From a virus, in the IMG/VR virus record IMGVR_UViG_3300005795_000025, positions 1 through 32,852 of that record: DNA of 32,852 nt. One strand, 5' to 3'. The translations under genes were made by a program, and so were the position numbers. The notes under the pieces are model-generated. The model was given only the letters and a program-made list of their open reading frames with translations. It was not told the DNA's origin and ran no database searches. Shown here piece by piece: positions 6,777 through 13,830 of the stretch (position 1 is the stretch's first letter; the number at the start of each line of letters is the position of its first letter).

Positions 6777-7792
6777 TGGTGAGTGGACTCAATCACGACG
6801 GCTCAATTCTGTTCCTTTCCTGTGACCTGCAAAACTCAACGCAGTTCAAACAGAAGACCAGCGAAGGGTGGATCGCAACTTTCCTTGCGTTCTATACAGA
6901 GTTCCCAGCTCTTCTTTCTACCGAAATCGGTGGAGAATGCCCCGATCTACAAGGACGCCTACTTCTGTGGAAGGCAGTGGGCGATGAGCTGATTTTCTCG
7001 GTGCGCATCAGGACAGAGACCGAGTGCAGCGATGCTGTCGATGCCTGGTTGGCAACGATGCTGACCTTCGAGAGGGAGCACCTCCTCGACAAAACTCCAA
7101 TGACGTTAAAGGGCGGTGCGTTTCTTGCGACCGTCCCATCGCCCGACCGTCGAGTGGCGATACCGCGTACCGTCAACGCAGTCGATCGCTCGAATCTCGA
7201 TGCACAGGCGATGAACGAGGCGACGCTAAACAAGGCGAACGAGGAAGACGGATTTTCTGCCCAGTTCGCTATGGACTTCGTCGGGCCCAGCATAGACACC
7301 GGTTTCCGAGTCCTAAAATACGCATCGCGAAGGTACTTTGTCTTAACCGTCGAGGTAGCCCACATCCTCTTCAAGCACTACAGCGATCATGTTCAGGAAA
7401 ACAGACAGGCTCATCTGATCGGGACGCATGAACTGAAGGGCGTTTGGGGAGGTAAGCCATATCCTGTATTCGCGATTGCCCGCAACCTGGAGCATGCGAC
7501 CCCAGCACAGGCTCTCACTTCAGCGTTCAGTAACACCGCCCTCATCACGGATGAGTATCCACAATGCAAGCCGCACGATGTGCTGGGCGCTATCAAAGCC
7601 TACCGAGGGTCGAAGGACTGGCAGGGCGCGGTACACGCTCCCGAAGCGCATGAGCAGGACTTTCGGAACCACCCTGCGGGAGTCAATGCGCGGGCATTCC
7701 TCGACAAGTTGATCGATACTTCGGAAGACTCGCTCGACGAAGCAGAGGACAAGGGCGACGAGGAGTCGGTCGAGGATCTGCCAACGTCATAG
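6776..7792 (+). CDS. Class III nucleotide cyclase-like protein
   Basis: The 338-residue product has a catalytic fold in residues 8 to about 235. Landmarks: first metal Asp17 in S-C-D-L-Q-N-S-T; W-K-A-V-G-D-E-L with Lys66 and second metal Asp70; D167-F-V-G-P-S-I-D174-T-G-F-R178. The K-x3-D and D-x6-N-x3-R spacings equal those of class III adenylyl cyclases such as mycobacterial Rv1625c, except that the transition-state Asn is Asp174. A later E-L-K-G-V segment matches the end of cyclase domains. Residues about 240-338 form an extra region with a very acidic tail. No membrane segment, HAMP or response-regulator domain is present. It could make a cyclic nucleotide signal, or be a non-catalytic sensor. 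Coupling to the protease gene suggests a joint role. Antiphage cyclases (Pycsar) are a possible parallel, but their known effectors are not next door. Confidence 0.75.
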   Translation: MVSGLNHDGSILFLSCDLQNSTQFKQKTSEGWIATFLAFYTEFPALLSTEIGGECPDLQGRLLLWKAVGDELIFSVRIRTETECSDAVDAWLATMLTFEREHLLDKTPMTLKGGAFLATVPSPDRRVAIPRTVNAVDRSNLDAQAMNEATLNKANEEDGFSAQFAMDFVGPSIDTGFRVLKYASRRYFVLTVEVAHILFKHYSDHVQENRQAHLIGTHELKGVWGGKPYPVFAIARNLEHATPAQALTSAFSNTALITDEYPQCKPHDVLGAIKAYRGSKDWQGAVHAPEAHEQDFRNHPAGVNARAFLDKLIDTSEDSLDEAEDKGDEESVEDLPTS

Positions 7793-8243
7793 GCCGTCGC
7801 CACACCTCTTGATTTTCGTCGTTGGAGGCACGGCCATCAGGTGGCGCTGTCATTGCTTCCAACATCTATTTCGCGCGTCCTAATATGGCTTTGCCCAGCA
7901 CGTATCGTCACCTTATGACACCGAATGAAACACCAGTCTCATATAGTTTTCCAGACGTAGTCAACGCAGGGGGTCGAGTCCGTCGCGACCTCGCCGGTCG
8001 GTGGGTTTAACTGTAAGGTTGGCCTCGGCGCGATATGCAGATCTCTCCCTCACCTGTCGGGGATCCTCATGCAGTCTGGCACCCGGGAGCCGAAGACGCT
8101 AACGAAAACCACCCTGCCGCGCATCACTGCATCGAAGGAGCCAGCACGCCGCATGTCTGCAAAACCCCGACACCTCGGGTAGAAACGGGCGCAATCTCGA
8201 TCTCCTCAGACCAGCTGCTCAATCTGGAAATCGCACGAGCTGG
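7793..8243. other. Intergenic region, no convincing gene
   Basis: The 451 bases between the cyclase-like gene and the convergent PIN gene hold only short frames. One + strand frame (7915-8010, 31 residues, starting MTPNETPVSYSFPDVVNAGG) has protein-like composition but no ribosome-binding site and could be a remnant. No strong terminator hairpin is obvious. Confidence 0.5.
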
Positions 8244-9134
8244 TCACTTAGGTTGGTTTACCGAACGCCTGATTCGTTCCGGCTCCACCGGCGCGCCGAT
8301 CCCGAAGACGCGCCAATGATCGAAATCTAACCCCTCAATGGCTGGGAGGTGCGGACAGCGCTGCATCGTGGCAAAGATGGTGTCGGGGGGTAGTTCGACC
8401 CCATCACCACCTACTCGCACCATGACGCCGGGGTCAGGCGGCAACTTCAGGTACGCGATCTCTGGCGACATGTACATCGGGCGGGTCCCGAGCCCTCTGT
8501 CGTTAAGCACTTCGCGGAGCGACGCCATGTCGCGCAGAAAGAATGAAAGCGTTTCGGGCACAACGATAAACGGCAAAAGATCCGCCGCGTCCGCTGAGTA
8601 AAGCGCTGCACTGAAAGTCGAATATGCCTCGATTATCTTGCGGTGTCCCTCGATATCAATCTGCCGCTCGGCATCTTCGATGTCGCCTTTGAGGTATCCC
8701 TCTCCCCATTTGTGACGATAGTCCAGCGCTTCTATTGCCTGTGCTGGCGAATACGTCGAGACGCCGGGGTGCTCGATGCGCAGAACAGCTTTATCCCCGC
8801 TGACTAGCATGTTCGCGTCAGCATCGTAAGTAATTGCCGCCAGAAAGTTGTCATCGGGATCTGAACACACAAGTGGAAGGAATTGCTCTGAACGGTCGTC
8901 AACGAACGTGCCCACCAAAGTGACAGCATCAACCAACGCTTCAGCCTCACCGCGACTGAACCAACGGCGAAACTTGTCTCGCTCAAGCCTGGACGCCAAC
9001 TCGTCGAGTAGATGCTCGGAAACGATGAGTTCGACCTCTCCTGAAAGGGCTCGACGGACGAGTTCCCCGGTAGGACCGTTAGGCGAAATCGCAGCTGCAA
9101 TAAACACGTTCGTATCGAGCACGACCTTAATCAA
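8244..9134 (-). CDS. PIN-domain toxin with long C-terminal extension
   Basis: Residues 1 to about 125 form a PIN nuclease of the COG1569/PIN_3 type: V-L-D7-T-N, conserved acidic Glu45 in L-L-D-E-L-A, D-P-D-D95-N, and V-S-G-D114-K complete the metal-binding set. Such toxins are usually about 130-150 residues and cleave RNA. Here another 160 residues follow (about 137-296), with a helical, acidic middle and a beta-like end; I do not recognise this part. The small gene 11 nt upstream on the same strand is the likely antitoxin. The catalytic residues look intact, so it should be an active RNase unless inhibited. The extension could be target-binding, regulatory or a fused inhibitor. Confidence 0.8.
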   Translation of the reverse strand: MIKVVLDTNVFIAAAISPNGPTGELVRRALSGEVELIVSEHLLDELASRLERDKFRRWFSRGEAEALVDAVTLVGTFVDDRSEQFLPLVCSDPDDNFLAAITYDADANMLVSGDKAVLRIEHPGVSTYSPAQAIEALDYRHKWGEGYLKGDIEDAERQIDIEGHRKIIEAYSTFSAALYSADAADLLPFIVVPETLSFFLRDMASLREVLNDRGLGTRPMYMSPEIAYLKLPPDPGVMVRVGGDGVELPPDTIFATMQRCPHLPAIEGLDFDHWRVFGIGAPVEPERIRRSVNQPK

Positions 9135-9145
9135 TGATCGAGGCC

Positions 9146-9385
9146 CTATCTCCGTCGACTGCCGGCACCGACATGGCCCGGCTCTCGTTTCTCCACGCGC
9201 ATGCGCTCAACCTCGGCCGAAACGATCTCATGCGCCTCGGCGTCGGTAACGGGCTCGCGATACGCGGAGTTGCCAACCAACTCCGCAAAAACTTGCTCCG
9301 CTAGCGTCCCGTCGCTACTTAAGACGAGGCCTGTTCGCTTCTCAAGGCGGGCACGCGCTGCACGTTTCCGATCTGCTACGGACAT
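9146..9385 (-). CDS. Small antitoxin of the PIN toxin
   Basis: The 79-residue product is rich in Arg and Glu, with a basic N-terminal helix (VADRKRAARARLEKR), a short middle helix with E-Q-V-F-A-E-L, and a charged C-terminal helix with E-R-M-R-V-E-K-R. No classical HTH or ribbon-helix-helix is obvious. Position immediately upstream of the PIN gene, size and operon structure make antitoxin the best call. The ATG at 9383-9385 is chosen with GAAGG about 9 nt upstream; an in-frame GTG at 9391 is also possible. The upstream frame ends in a TAG just before it. Confidence 0.65.
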   Translation of the reverse strand: MSVADRKRAARARLEKRTGLVLSSDGTLAEQVFAELVGNSAYREPVTDAEAHEIVSAEVERMRVEKREPGHVGAGSRRR

Positions 9386-9391
9386 AACCAC

Positions 9392-9637
9392 CTACCTTCG
9401 AGACGGAGGACTTTGAATCACCCACACTTGCCGTGTTTGTATGACGATACCGCTTCCGCCGACAGGTAGGACAGAAGTCACCATCCAAGCCATGTCCCCA
9501 CGGAAACCGTGGACGAAGACCCGGACGCGTAGTTGTCGGTTGCGGCGCTTATAGTCTGCCGCGCGGGGTCGGGAGGGTAAGGGAAGACCTGCTCGGCCCC
9601 GCAATCTGGCGTTTTGAACACTGAAGTTGGATATCAT
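9392..9637 (-). CDS. Possible small protein upstream of the toxin-antitoxin pair
   Basis: An open frame of 81 residues on the same strand as, and ending directly before, the antitoxin gene, with the antitoxin ribosome-binding site inside its last codons. The last 50 residues (R-V-R-V-F-V-H-G, M-A-W-M-V-T-S-V-L, G-I-V-I-Q-T-R-Q-V-W-V-I-Q) alternate like beta strands. The first 30 residues look non-coding, and a TATAAG hexamer near 9550 could instead be a promoter for the antitoxin, so the real start may be later or the frame may be spurious. Confidence 0.3.
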   Translation of the reverse strand: MISNFSVQNARLRGRAGLPLPSRPRAADYKRRNRQLRVRVFVHGFRGDMAWMVTSVLPVGGSGIVIQTRQVWVIQSPPSRR

Positions 9638-9852
9638 GTCATTGCAGCGGCGATTCTGAGTGGTCAGTTCGGCCGCGCAAGGCCTGCCCTCCGACTGTGC
9701 ACTCGCCGGGGGTGGGCCTCACCAACCTCCTCGCGCCGCCATGTTGAGTCAGAGGCACTGTGGATGCGCCGGCGAATTGCCTGCCTGACACTTGAGCACC
9801 GAATGCAACCAACAATCGTGGTTCGGCCCCATGCCCGAGAAGTAGTATCGCT

Positions 9853-9887
9853 CGTGCACGTTCGCCTTTGCCGGCTCGACGTGCACG
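9853..9887. repeat. Two copies of the palindrome CGTGCACG
   Basis: The perfect 8-bp palindrome CGTGCACG occurs at 9853-9860 and 9880-9887, 27 bp apart, just beyond the stop of the XRE gene. Elsewhere between 9638 and 9893 I see no gene. A paired operator for the upstream-facing minus-strand genes is possible but unproven. Confidence 0.35.
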
Positions 9888-9893
9888 GCCCGC

Positions 9894-10304
9894 CTAGGTG
9901 TTACTGACGAACACTGTGGGCGGGCCATCTGGCGAATGAAGAACTCCGTTCACGCGCACAGGAATCGGCGGCCCTCCCGTGTCTCCCACAGTCCGGCGTC
10001 GAATCTCGTCGAGAATCTGCTTGTTCGACAATTGCTGCAGCGACATTCTTGTCGGCGACAACGGCACGTTTTCTTCTTCAGTCATGAACCGGGCGGCAAT
10101 CAACACCTCCTGCACAGGCGCATCAAACAACGCTGCGACGCGCCGCAACACTTGCGGGGTCGGTGATCGTGAGATCCTCGTCCACTGAAGCATCTGCGAT
10201 GGATAGACACCCAGCGCCCGAGCCGCCTCCTCGGGGGTCTGATAGCCGCGGGCCGCGATCTGGTCTCGAACCCAAGCTGCGAATCCTGACGACATAGGTG
10301 TCAT
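9894..10304 (-). CDS. XRE-type helix-turn-helix regulator
   Basis: A 136-residue protein with an N-terminal HTH (about 8-65). The first helix is F-A-A-W-V-R-D-Q-I-A-A-R-G; T-P-E-E-A-A-R-A-L-G-V-Y-P-S-Q-M-L-Q-W follows as the helix-turn-helix, then P-T-P-Q-V-L-R-R-V-A-A-L-F. The C-terminal half contains a helical segment (Q-Q-L-S-N-K-Q-I-L-D-E-I-R-R-R) and a Pro/Val-rich end. This layout fits a small XRE-family repressor of phage or plasmid type. Two ATGs (10302-10304 and 10293-10295) are possible; the first has GGGA 3 nt upstream. Palindromes at 10370-10401 and 10441-10456 lie upstream and may be its operators. It is the only candidate ImmA substrate in the window, but it is 2 kb away and not in the same operon. 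Confidence 0.75.
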   Translation of the reverse strand: MTPMSSGFAAWVRDQIAARGYQTPEEAARALGVYPSQMLQWTRISRSPTPQVLRRVAALFDAPVQEVLIAARFMTEEENVPLSPTRMSLQQLSNKQILDEIRRRTVGDTGGPPIPVRVNGVLHSPDGPPTVFVSNT

Positions 10305-10369
10305 TTTCCCACGGAGTTTCTGAATGTTCGCGCAGCGAAACAGTTCAAGAGTTGCGCGCTCGGATCAGT

Positions 10370-10401
10370 TATCCCCATGTGCTGTGCATGAATTGGGGAT
10401 A
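10370..10401. promoter_or_regulatory. Candidate operator of the XRE gene
   Basis: TATCCCCA (10370-10377) and TGGGGATA (10394-10401) form a perfect 8-bp inverted repeat with a 16-nt spacer, 66-97 bases upstream of the XRE start. The spacing would put half-sites two helical turns apart, suitable for a dimeric HTH protein. Confidence 0.4.
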
Positions 10402-10440
10402 GTTCAATGCTCAAATATCTGTGACTCCACGAAGACTGGT

Positions 10441-10456
10441 ATCGGAAACCTCCGAT
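10441..10456. promoter_or_regulatory. Second palindrome upstream of the XRE gene
   Basis: ATCGGA-AACC-TCCGAT is a perfect 6-bp inverted repeat with a 4-nt centre. It differs in sequence from the one at 10370, so it may bind another protein or form a small hairpin. Confidence 0.3.
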
Positions 10457-10591
10457 CAGTAGATTTCCCTCGGCGGCATCACCTGACTCCGAACTCGGGT
10501 ATGGCGTAGCCCTGCCGACACGATCTCCCAGGCTGTCGGCGGGGCACCATAAACGGTGCGCCGCTTCCGCCTCGGTTCTCGGCGCACTCAG

Positions 10592-10629
10592 GTCCGCCAG
10601 CGTGCTGATCACACACTCGCTGGCGGGCC
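10592..10629. terminator. Terminator-like hairpin
   Basis: CCGCCAGCG (10594-10602) pairs with CGCTGGCGG (10618-10626), and flanking GG/CC extends it past a mismatch. There is no T-run, and no gene clearly ends at it. Confidence 0.45.
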
Positions 10630-10748
10630 TCTATCAGCAGAAGCCAAAGTCTTAACAAATTCTTGATTCGATTCGGGTTTGGCGATTCCATTGAGTGATA
10701 CTGCTGACTTGCGGCTTTTCGATGTCGGTAACACGGTCAGCCGCATCG

Positions 10749-10783
10749 GCCCACCTGCCGGGTGTCATTCCCCGGAGGTGGGC
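10749..10783. terminator. Terminator-like hairpin
   Basis: GCCCACC (10749-10755) pairs with GGTGGGC (10777-10783), and inside it CCGGG (10758-10762) pairs with CCCGG (10771-10775); only one bulged G interrupts. It is a very stable hairpin about 70 bases before the CxxC microprotein, and may insulate that gene from upstream transcription. Confidence 0.5.
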
Positions 10784-10855
10784 TGCCTCGCTTCAGCTGG
10801 GCCTACTAGGATTCTCTCTGGGTCGGGCCCCGGACAGCGAGAGTTGTGTTAGCTG

Positions 10856-11059
10856 ATGAAAAACGGCGCATTCTGCACGCAATGCCGACGCTGCAGCAAT
10901 GTAGTTTACGACGGCCCATGGATCTCGCCGGCCGAACGGCTGAGACTGCAGCAAGATCACCGAAGTTCCTGTCCCGCAGATGTCATTCCGATCCGAGAGC
11001 CGCTCTCGACTTCGTCTCGGGTTGCCACTGTGAACTCGCACTTCACGCGCCCCGCATAA
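10856..11059 (+). CDS. CxxC microprotein, possible zinc finger
   Basis: The 67-residue product begins MKNGAFCTQCRRCSNVVYDG: C7-x2-C10-x2-C13, then P-W-I-S-P-A-E-R-L-R-L-Q-Q-D-H and R-S-S-C-P. A CxxC knuckle followed by a helix with His and Cys about 30 residues later is the layout of a small treble-clef or zinc-ribbon protein. The rest of the chain is unremarkable. The overlapping longer frame from 10846 lacks such order. No clear Shine-Dalgarno is present, so the gene may be leaderless or start elsewhere. The hairpin at 11170-11208 could be its terminator. Confidence 0.5.
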   Translation: MKNGAFCTQCRRCSNVVYDGPWISPAERLRLQQDHRSSCPADVIPIREPLSTSSRVATVNSHFTRPA

Positions 11060-11169
11060 TTGCGACCGAGGGTGAAGTCGGAGATGAAATAACCCCGAGG
11101 TTACGATACGGCTACCGTTGCAGGTATGGTCGAATTGTAAACGTATAGCGCTGCCGTTGTTCGTTTACC

Positions 11170-11208
11170 AGCCCTGACGGTCCCCTGTCTTGTGTGGCCG
11201 CCAGGGCT
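11170..11208 (+). terminator. Hairpin terminator downstream of the microprotein
   Basis: AGCCCTG-A-CGG (11170-11180) pairs with CCG-C-CAGGGCT (11198-11208), with one mismatch, and is followed by GCCCTCTTACT. It ends the + strand stretch that starts at 10856. Confidence 0.55.
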
Positions 11209-11306
11209 GCCCTCTTACTGAATGAAAAAGCCCGGATCTAGTTACTCTCGATAACTATCTGCGACCGGAATCTGCAGAATCTAACGGGCCTCGAAACGGA
11301 GATGTC

Positions 11307-11511
11307 GTGAAACGGAAAGCGCTTTGCCTCACAACCGGAGCTCTCGTCATCACCTTCGTAGCCCGATCACTCGGTTCACTGGCCGCGGCTCAGCCCTTCG
11401 GCGTACCTCTCGGGCACCGCCTCGTCCGATGAAGACCTAACAGAGCCCATCCACCGCAGCTGCGGGGCCAACAAACTCGGCCCAGTTTATTCGGCCCATC
11501 ACACCGTGTGA
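11307..11511 (+). pseudogene. Small secreted protein, probably frameshifted
   Basis: A GTG at 11307, with ACGGAG 6 nt upstream, opens a signal-peptide-like start (MKRKALCLTTGALVITF) but stops at 11432 after 41 residues. A different frame from about 11390 reads SSDEDLTEPIHRSCG, then ends at 11511, and has better protein composition than the end of the first frame. One indel near 11385-11395 would join them into an exported protein of about 67 residues. Alternatively the 41-residue frame is itself the gene. Confidence 0.35.
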
Positions 11512-11521
11512 AACAGCAAAA

Positions 11522-11558
11522 GACGCCCCCACCGATTCCCGGTAGGGGCGCCTTTTTT
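11522..11558. terminator. Bidirectional terminator at the end of the late operon
   Basis: GACGCCCCCACC (11522-11533) pairs with GGTAGGGGCGCC (11541-11552) around a 7-nt loop, with TTTTTT on the + side and a TCTTTT stretch on the minus-strand exit. It begins right after the stop of the last structural gene on the minus strand. Confidence 0.9.
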
Positions 11559-12456
11559 ACAGAACGGCGAAGCCGCTTCGCGTGTAGATAGTGGTTCCGA
11601 ACTGGCTGATTCGGTTGTACTGAACCTTCACCCTGTCCCCGGCGGCCAACGGGTAGCTGACTGCAGTTCCGCCGCGAACGTCATAACCCCCGATATCGGA
11701 ACTGGTGTTCACCACATTGCCGTTCACGAGGATCCGGATTGCAGACTTATTATCCGAACGGCAGTTCACATTGGCAGTCAAGATAGCGCTCGGATGACTC
11801 TTCTGAACCACGAACGAAGTGCCATCCATGATGGTGCCAGGATTGGGCGTAAAGGCAATGTCGGACCAACCTACGGGGGGAGTCTGATCGACCTCAGTGC
11901 CGCCAATGGCTACGGGCTGATCCTCCGCCGAGATGGTCATCATCGTCCGATTGGCCACAACGGTCGTAGCGAAAGCTCCGGACTGATTCCGATATCCCAG
12001 GGTCAACACATCGCCGACTGTCAGGGTTGTGTTGGCCATCCCCATCAGCTGAAGAGCGCCGTTGTAGTTCACAGACCCTGCTGACTCGGTGCCGATCAAC
12101 GTGCCGTTCTTGTAGATACCGAGATAGGCGGTGTTGTTGGAGGTCGTGGTGAAGTGCCCAGTGAACCCAATGCGGACGGGACCAGACGTTGCACTGACAA
12201 CGCCGTTGCCCTGAACCACTGTTCCCGGAAGCCCTGGGTTGGCGATCATTCCGGGGATGGTCACCGTTGTCACTGTCGATGTCTGGAAGTTGGCGCCGAG
12301 GATGATGCCGGTGGGCGTGAAGGAGCTGAACAGAAGCTTCCACTCTGTCCCCGTCCAGAGGTGAGACGACGTGATGTTCTTCCATTCGGAGCCAGTCCAA
12401 TAGGCGCGTTGCGTGATTTTCTTGTACGAGTTCCCGTCCCAGGCGTGTGCAGACAT
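11557..12456 (-). CDS. Receptor-binding tail protein candidate
   Basis: The 299-residue product begins with three short repeats built around a W-D/T-G-x-x-(W/Y)-K unit (A-W-D-G, Y-W-T-G-S-E-W-K, L-W-T-G-T-E-W-K; about residues 5-42). Such repeats are often found where fibre-tip proteins attach. The remaining 250 residues are beta-rich, Thr/Ser/Gly-rich and Cys-poor, consistent with one or two jelly-roll or C1q-like trimer domains. It is the last gene of the late operon, right after the collagen-like fibre gene (3-nt gap), the usual place for host-range genes. The exact fold is inference. Confidence 0.65.
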   Translation of the reverse strand: MSAHAWDGNSYKKITQRAYWTGSEWKNITSSHLWTGTEWKLLFSSFTPTGIILGANFQTSTVTTVTIPGMIANPGLPGTVVQGNGVVSATSGPVRIGFTGHFTTTSNNTAYLGIYKNGTLIGTESAGSVNYNGALQLMGMANTTLTVGDVLTLGYRNQSGAFATTVVANRTMMTISAEDQPVAIGGTEVDQTPPVGWSDIAFTPNPGTIMDGTSFVVQKSHPSAILTANVNCRSDNKSAIRILVNGNVVNTSSDIGGYDVRGGTAVSYPLAAGDRVKVQYNRISQFGTTIYTRSGFAVL

Positions 12457-12459
12457 CGG

Positions 12460-13830
12460 CTACTCCGTCACGTGGTAGATCGCGCCCGTTATCTGGCCTG
12501 TCGTCGGCAGTGCTGTAACAATCTGGTCGAGGTCGCCACGCCTCGCGGTCGCCGACGTCGTACCGAGCGCGAGGTTCGAGTTGCCCGTTCCTGCTCCGAT
12601 CGCAGCTCGACCTGCTGCTTGGTCGACAGCCCGCATTGATGCCCGGCCCACGGCGGTTGCATCTGTGATGTCGGCCGAGGAGGTGTCCACCGCACCTGTT
12701 CGTCCGTTCACCGAAGAGACCGGCGAGGTGGGATAGGTAGCTTCCAGCCAGTTTGTCGGCACTGATGCCGGATTCGCGATAAGCCGGAAATCTGTACCCC
12801 GATCACCGCGAGTGCACCAGTCGCCGCGCTCGCCACCGAGAGCGATCATTCCCGCCTCTGAATAGGTCACACCGCGAAATGACGCGCGGGCTTCGGCTGG
12901 GATCTGTGCGGCGAGGATCTTGCCCGCGCCGTCGAGGTCCGCTTTGGTGGCGAGTTTCGCTGTCAGACCGGTGACTTGAGCTTCGGAGTGCGTGTGCGTC
13001 GTCGAGGCTTTGCCGTCGAGTGCACCTTGGAGGCCGGTGACATCTGCGACAGGGTGGGAGTGGGCGGTCGGCGGGCGGGCGTCAGTCAGTCGCGAATCGC
13101 CTTCCTGCACTGACGTGTCCGCCTTGCCGAGTGAAGTCTGAACGGCGGGTGAGGTCTTCGCCTTCGTCACAGCTTCGTCGACGAGCTTTGGTGTCGTGAC
13201 CGCGTTGTCGAGCACCGAACCGGCAACGATTCCGTCAACCGCGTCCTCAGCTCGCTGCGCCTGCGTTGTCGCGTCTGCGACCGCCTGCTGCGACAGTTCG
13301 CGCTCGGTGACGAACTGCGCGCCGTACTGCTCGAGAGTCTGGTCGACCAGGTTGGCCGTATTCTCGATGCTGGTCTTCGTCTGATGGACATCGGTCTGAA
13401 TCTCCTCGACGTCGCCCTTCGCCGTGACTACGACGTTGAGCGCCTCGGCGACGGTCTGGCGGTCGGCTGCGACTGCGGAGGCTGCGGATTCAACTGCCAA
13501 CCGATCCTGCGCCACCTGTGCAGCATCCTCGGCGACGTCTTGGATTCCAGCCGCGATCTGCTCGGACCGTTCAGCGGCAGACTCGGCACGCCCGGCCGCA
13601 TCGTTGGCCCCAGCAATCGCAGGAACAGGAAGTGTGATGTCTGGTCCCTGCGACATGTCGAAGACAAGGCTGTCACCGGACACGGAGATGCCGTCGACGC
13701 TTCTGCCGGCAGGACCCGGCACTGTCGAGTCCTTGCCTGGCGGACCCGGCGACGGGACGAGGATCCCACCGCCTCCGGACTTCTCCTCCCCCAGTGTGAT
13801 TCGTTCACCGTCACTGCCCACGAGGATCAT
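12460..13830 (-). CDS. Tail fibre with collagen-like and coiled-coil regions
   Basis: The 456-residue product has a short N-terminal domain, a collagen-like Gly-Pro segment (P-G-P-P-G-K-D, P-G-P-A-G; about 30-45), and a long Ala/Gln/Glu/Val heptad-like coiled coil (about 75-225). Short tail-fibre repeats with S-H-P-V-A-D-V-T-G-L and T-H-S-E-A-Q-V-T-G-L lie at about 265-315, and a Gly/Thr-rich head follows. This is the typical build of a trimeric side fibre in actinobacteriophages. Start: the ATG at 13828-13830 overlaps the previous stop by ATGA; a frame extension to 13995 is a shadow. Confidence 0.85.
   Translation of the reverse strand: MILVGSDGERITLGEEKSGGGGILVPSPGPPGKDSTVPGPAGRSVDGISVSGDSLVFDMSQGPDITLPVPAIAGANDAAGRAESAAERSEQIAAGIQDVAEDAAQVAQDRLAVESAASAVAADRQTVAEALNVVVTAKGDVEEIQTDVHQTKTSIENTANLVDQTLEQYGAQFVTERELSQQAVADATTQAQRAEDAVDGIVAGSVLDNAVTTPKLVDEAVTKAKTSPAVQTSLGKADTSVQEGDSRLTDARPPTAHSHPVADVTGLQGALDGKASTTHTHSEAQVTGLTAKLATKADLDGAGKILAAQIPAEARASFRGVTYSEAGMIALGGERGDWCTRGDRGTDFRLIANPASVPTNWLEATYPTSPVSSVNGRTGAVDTSSADITDATAVGRASMRAVDQAAGRAAIGAGTGNSNLALGTTSATARRGDLDQIVTALPTTGQITGAIYHVTE

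Larger units (their letters stand above)
10305..10855. other. Non-coding, palindrome-rich stretch
   Basis: No convincing gene is seen on either strand. The region holds two candidate operators and two long hairpins, listed separately. Confidence 0.5.

Noticed and set aside
7822-8010. + strand frame after the cyclase-like gene as a third cassette member
   Set aside because: No ribosome-binding site, and only the last 31 codons look protein-like; at most a remnant.
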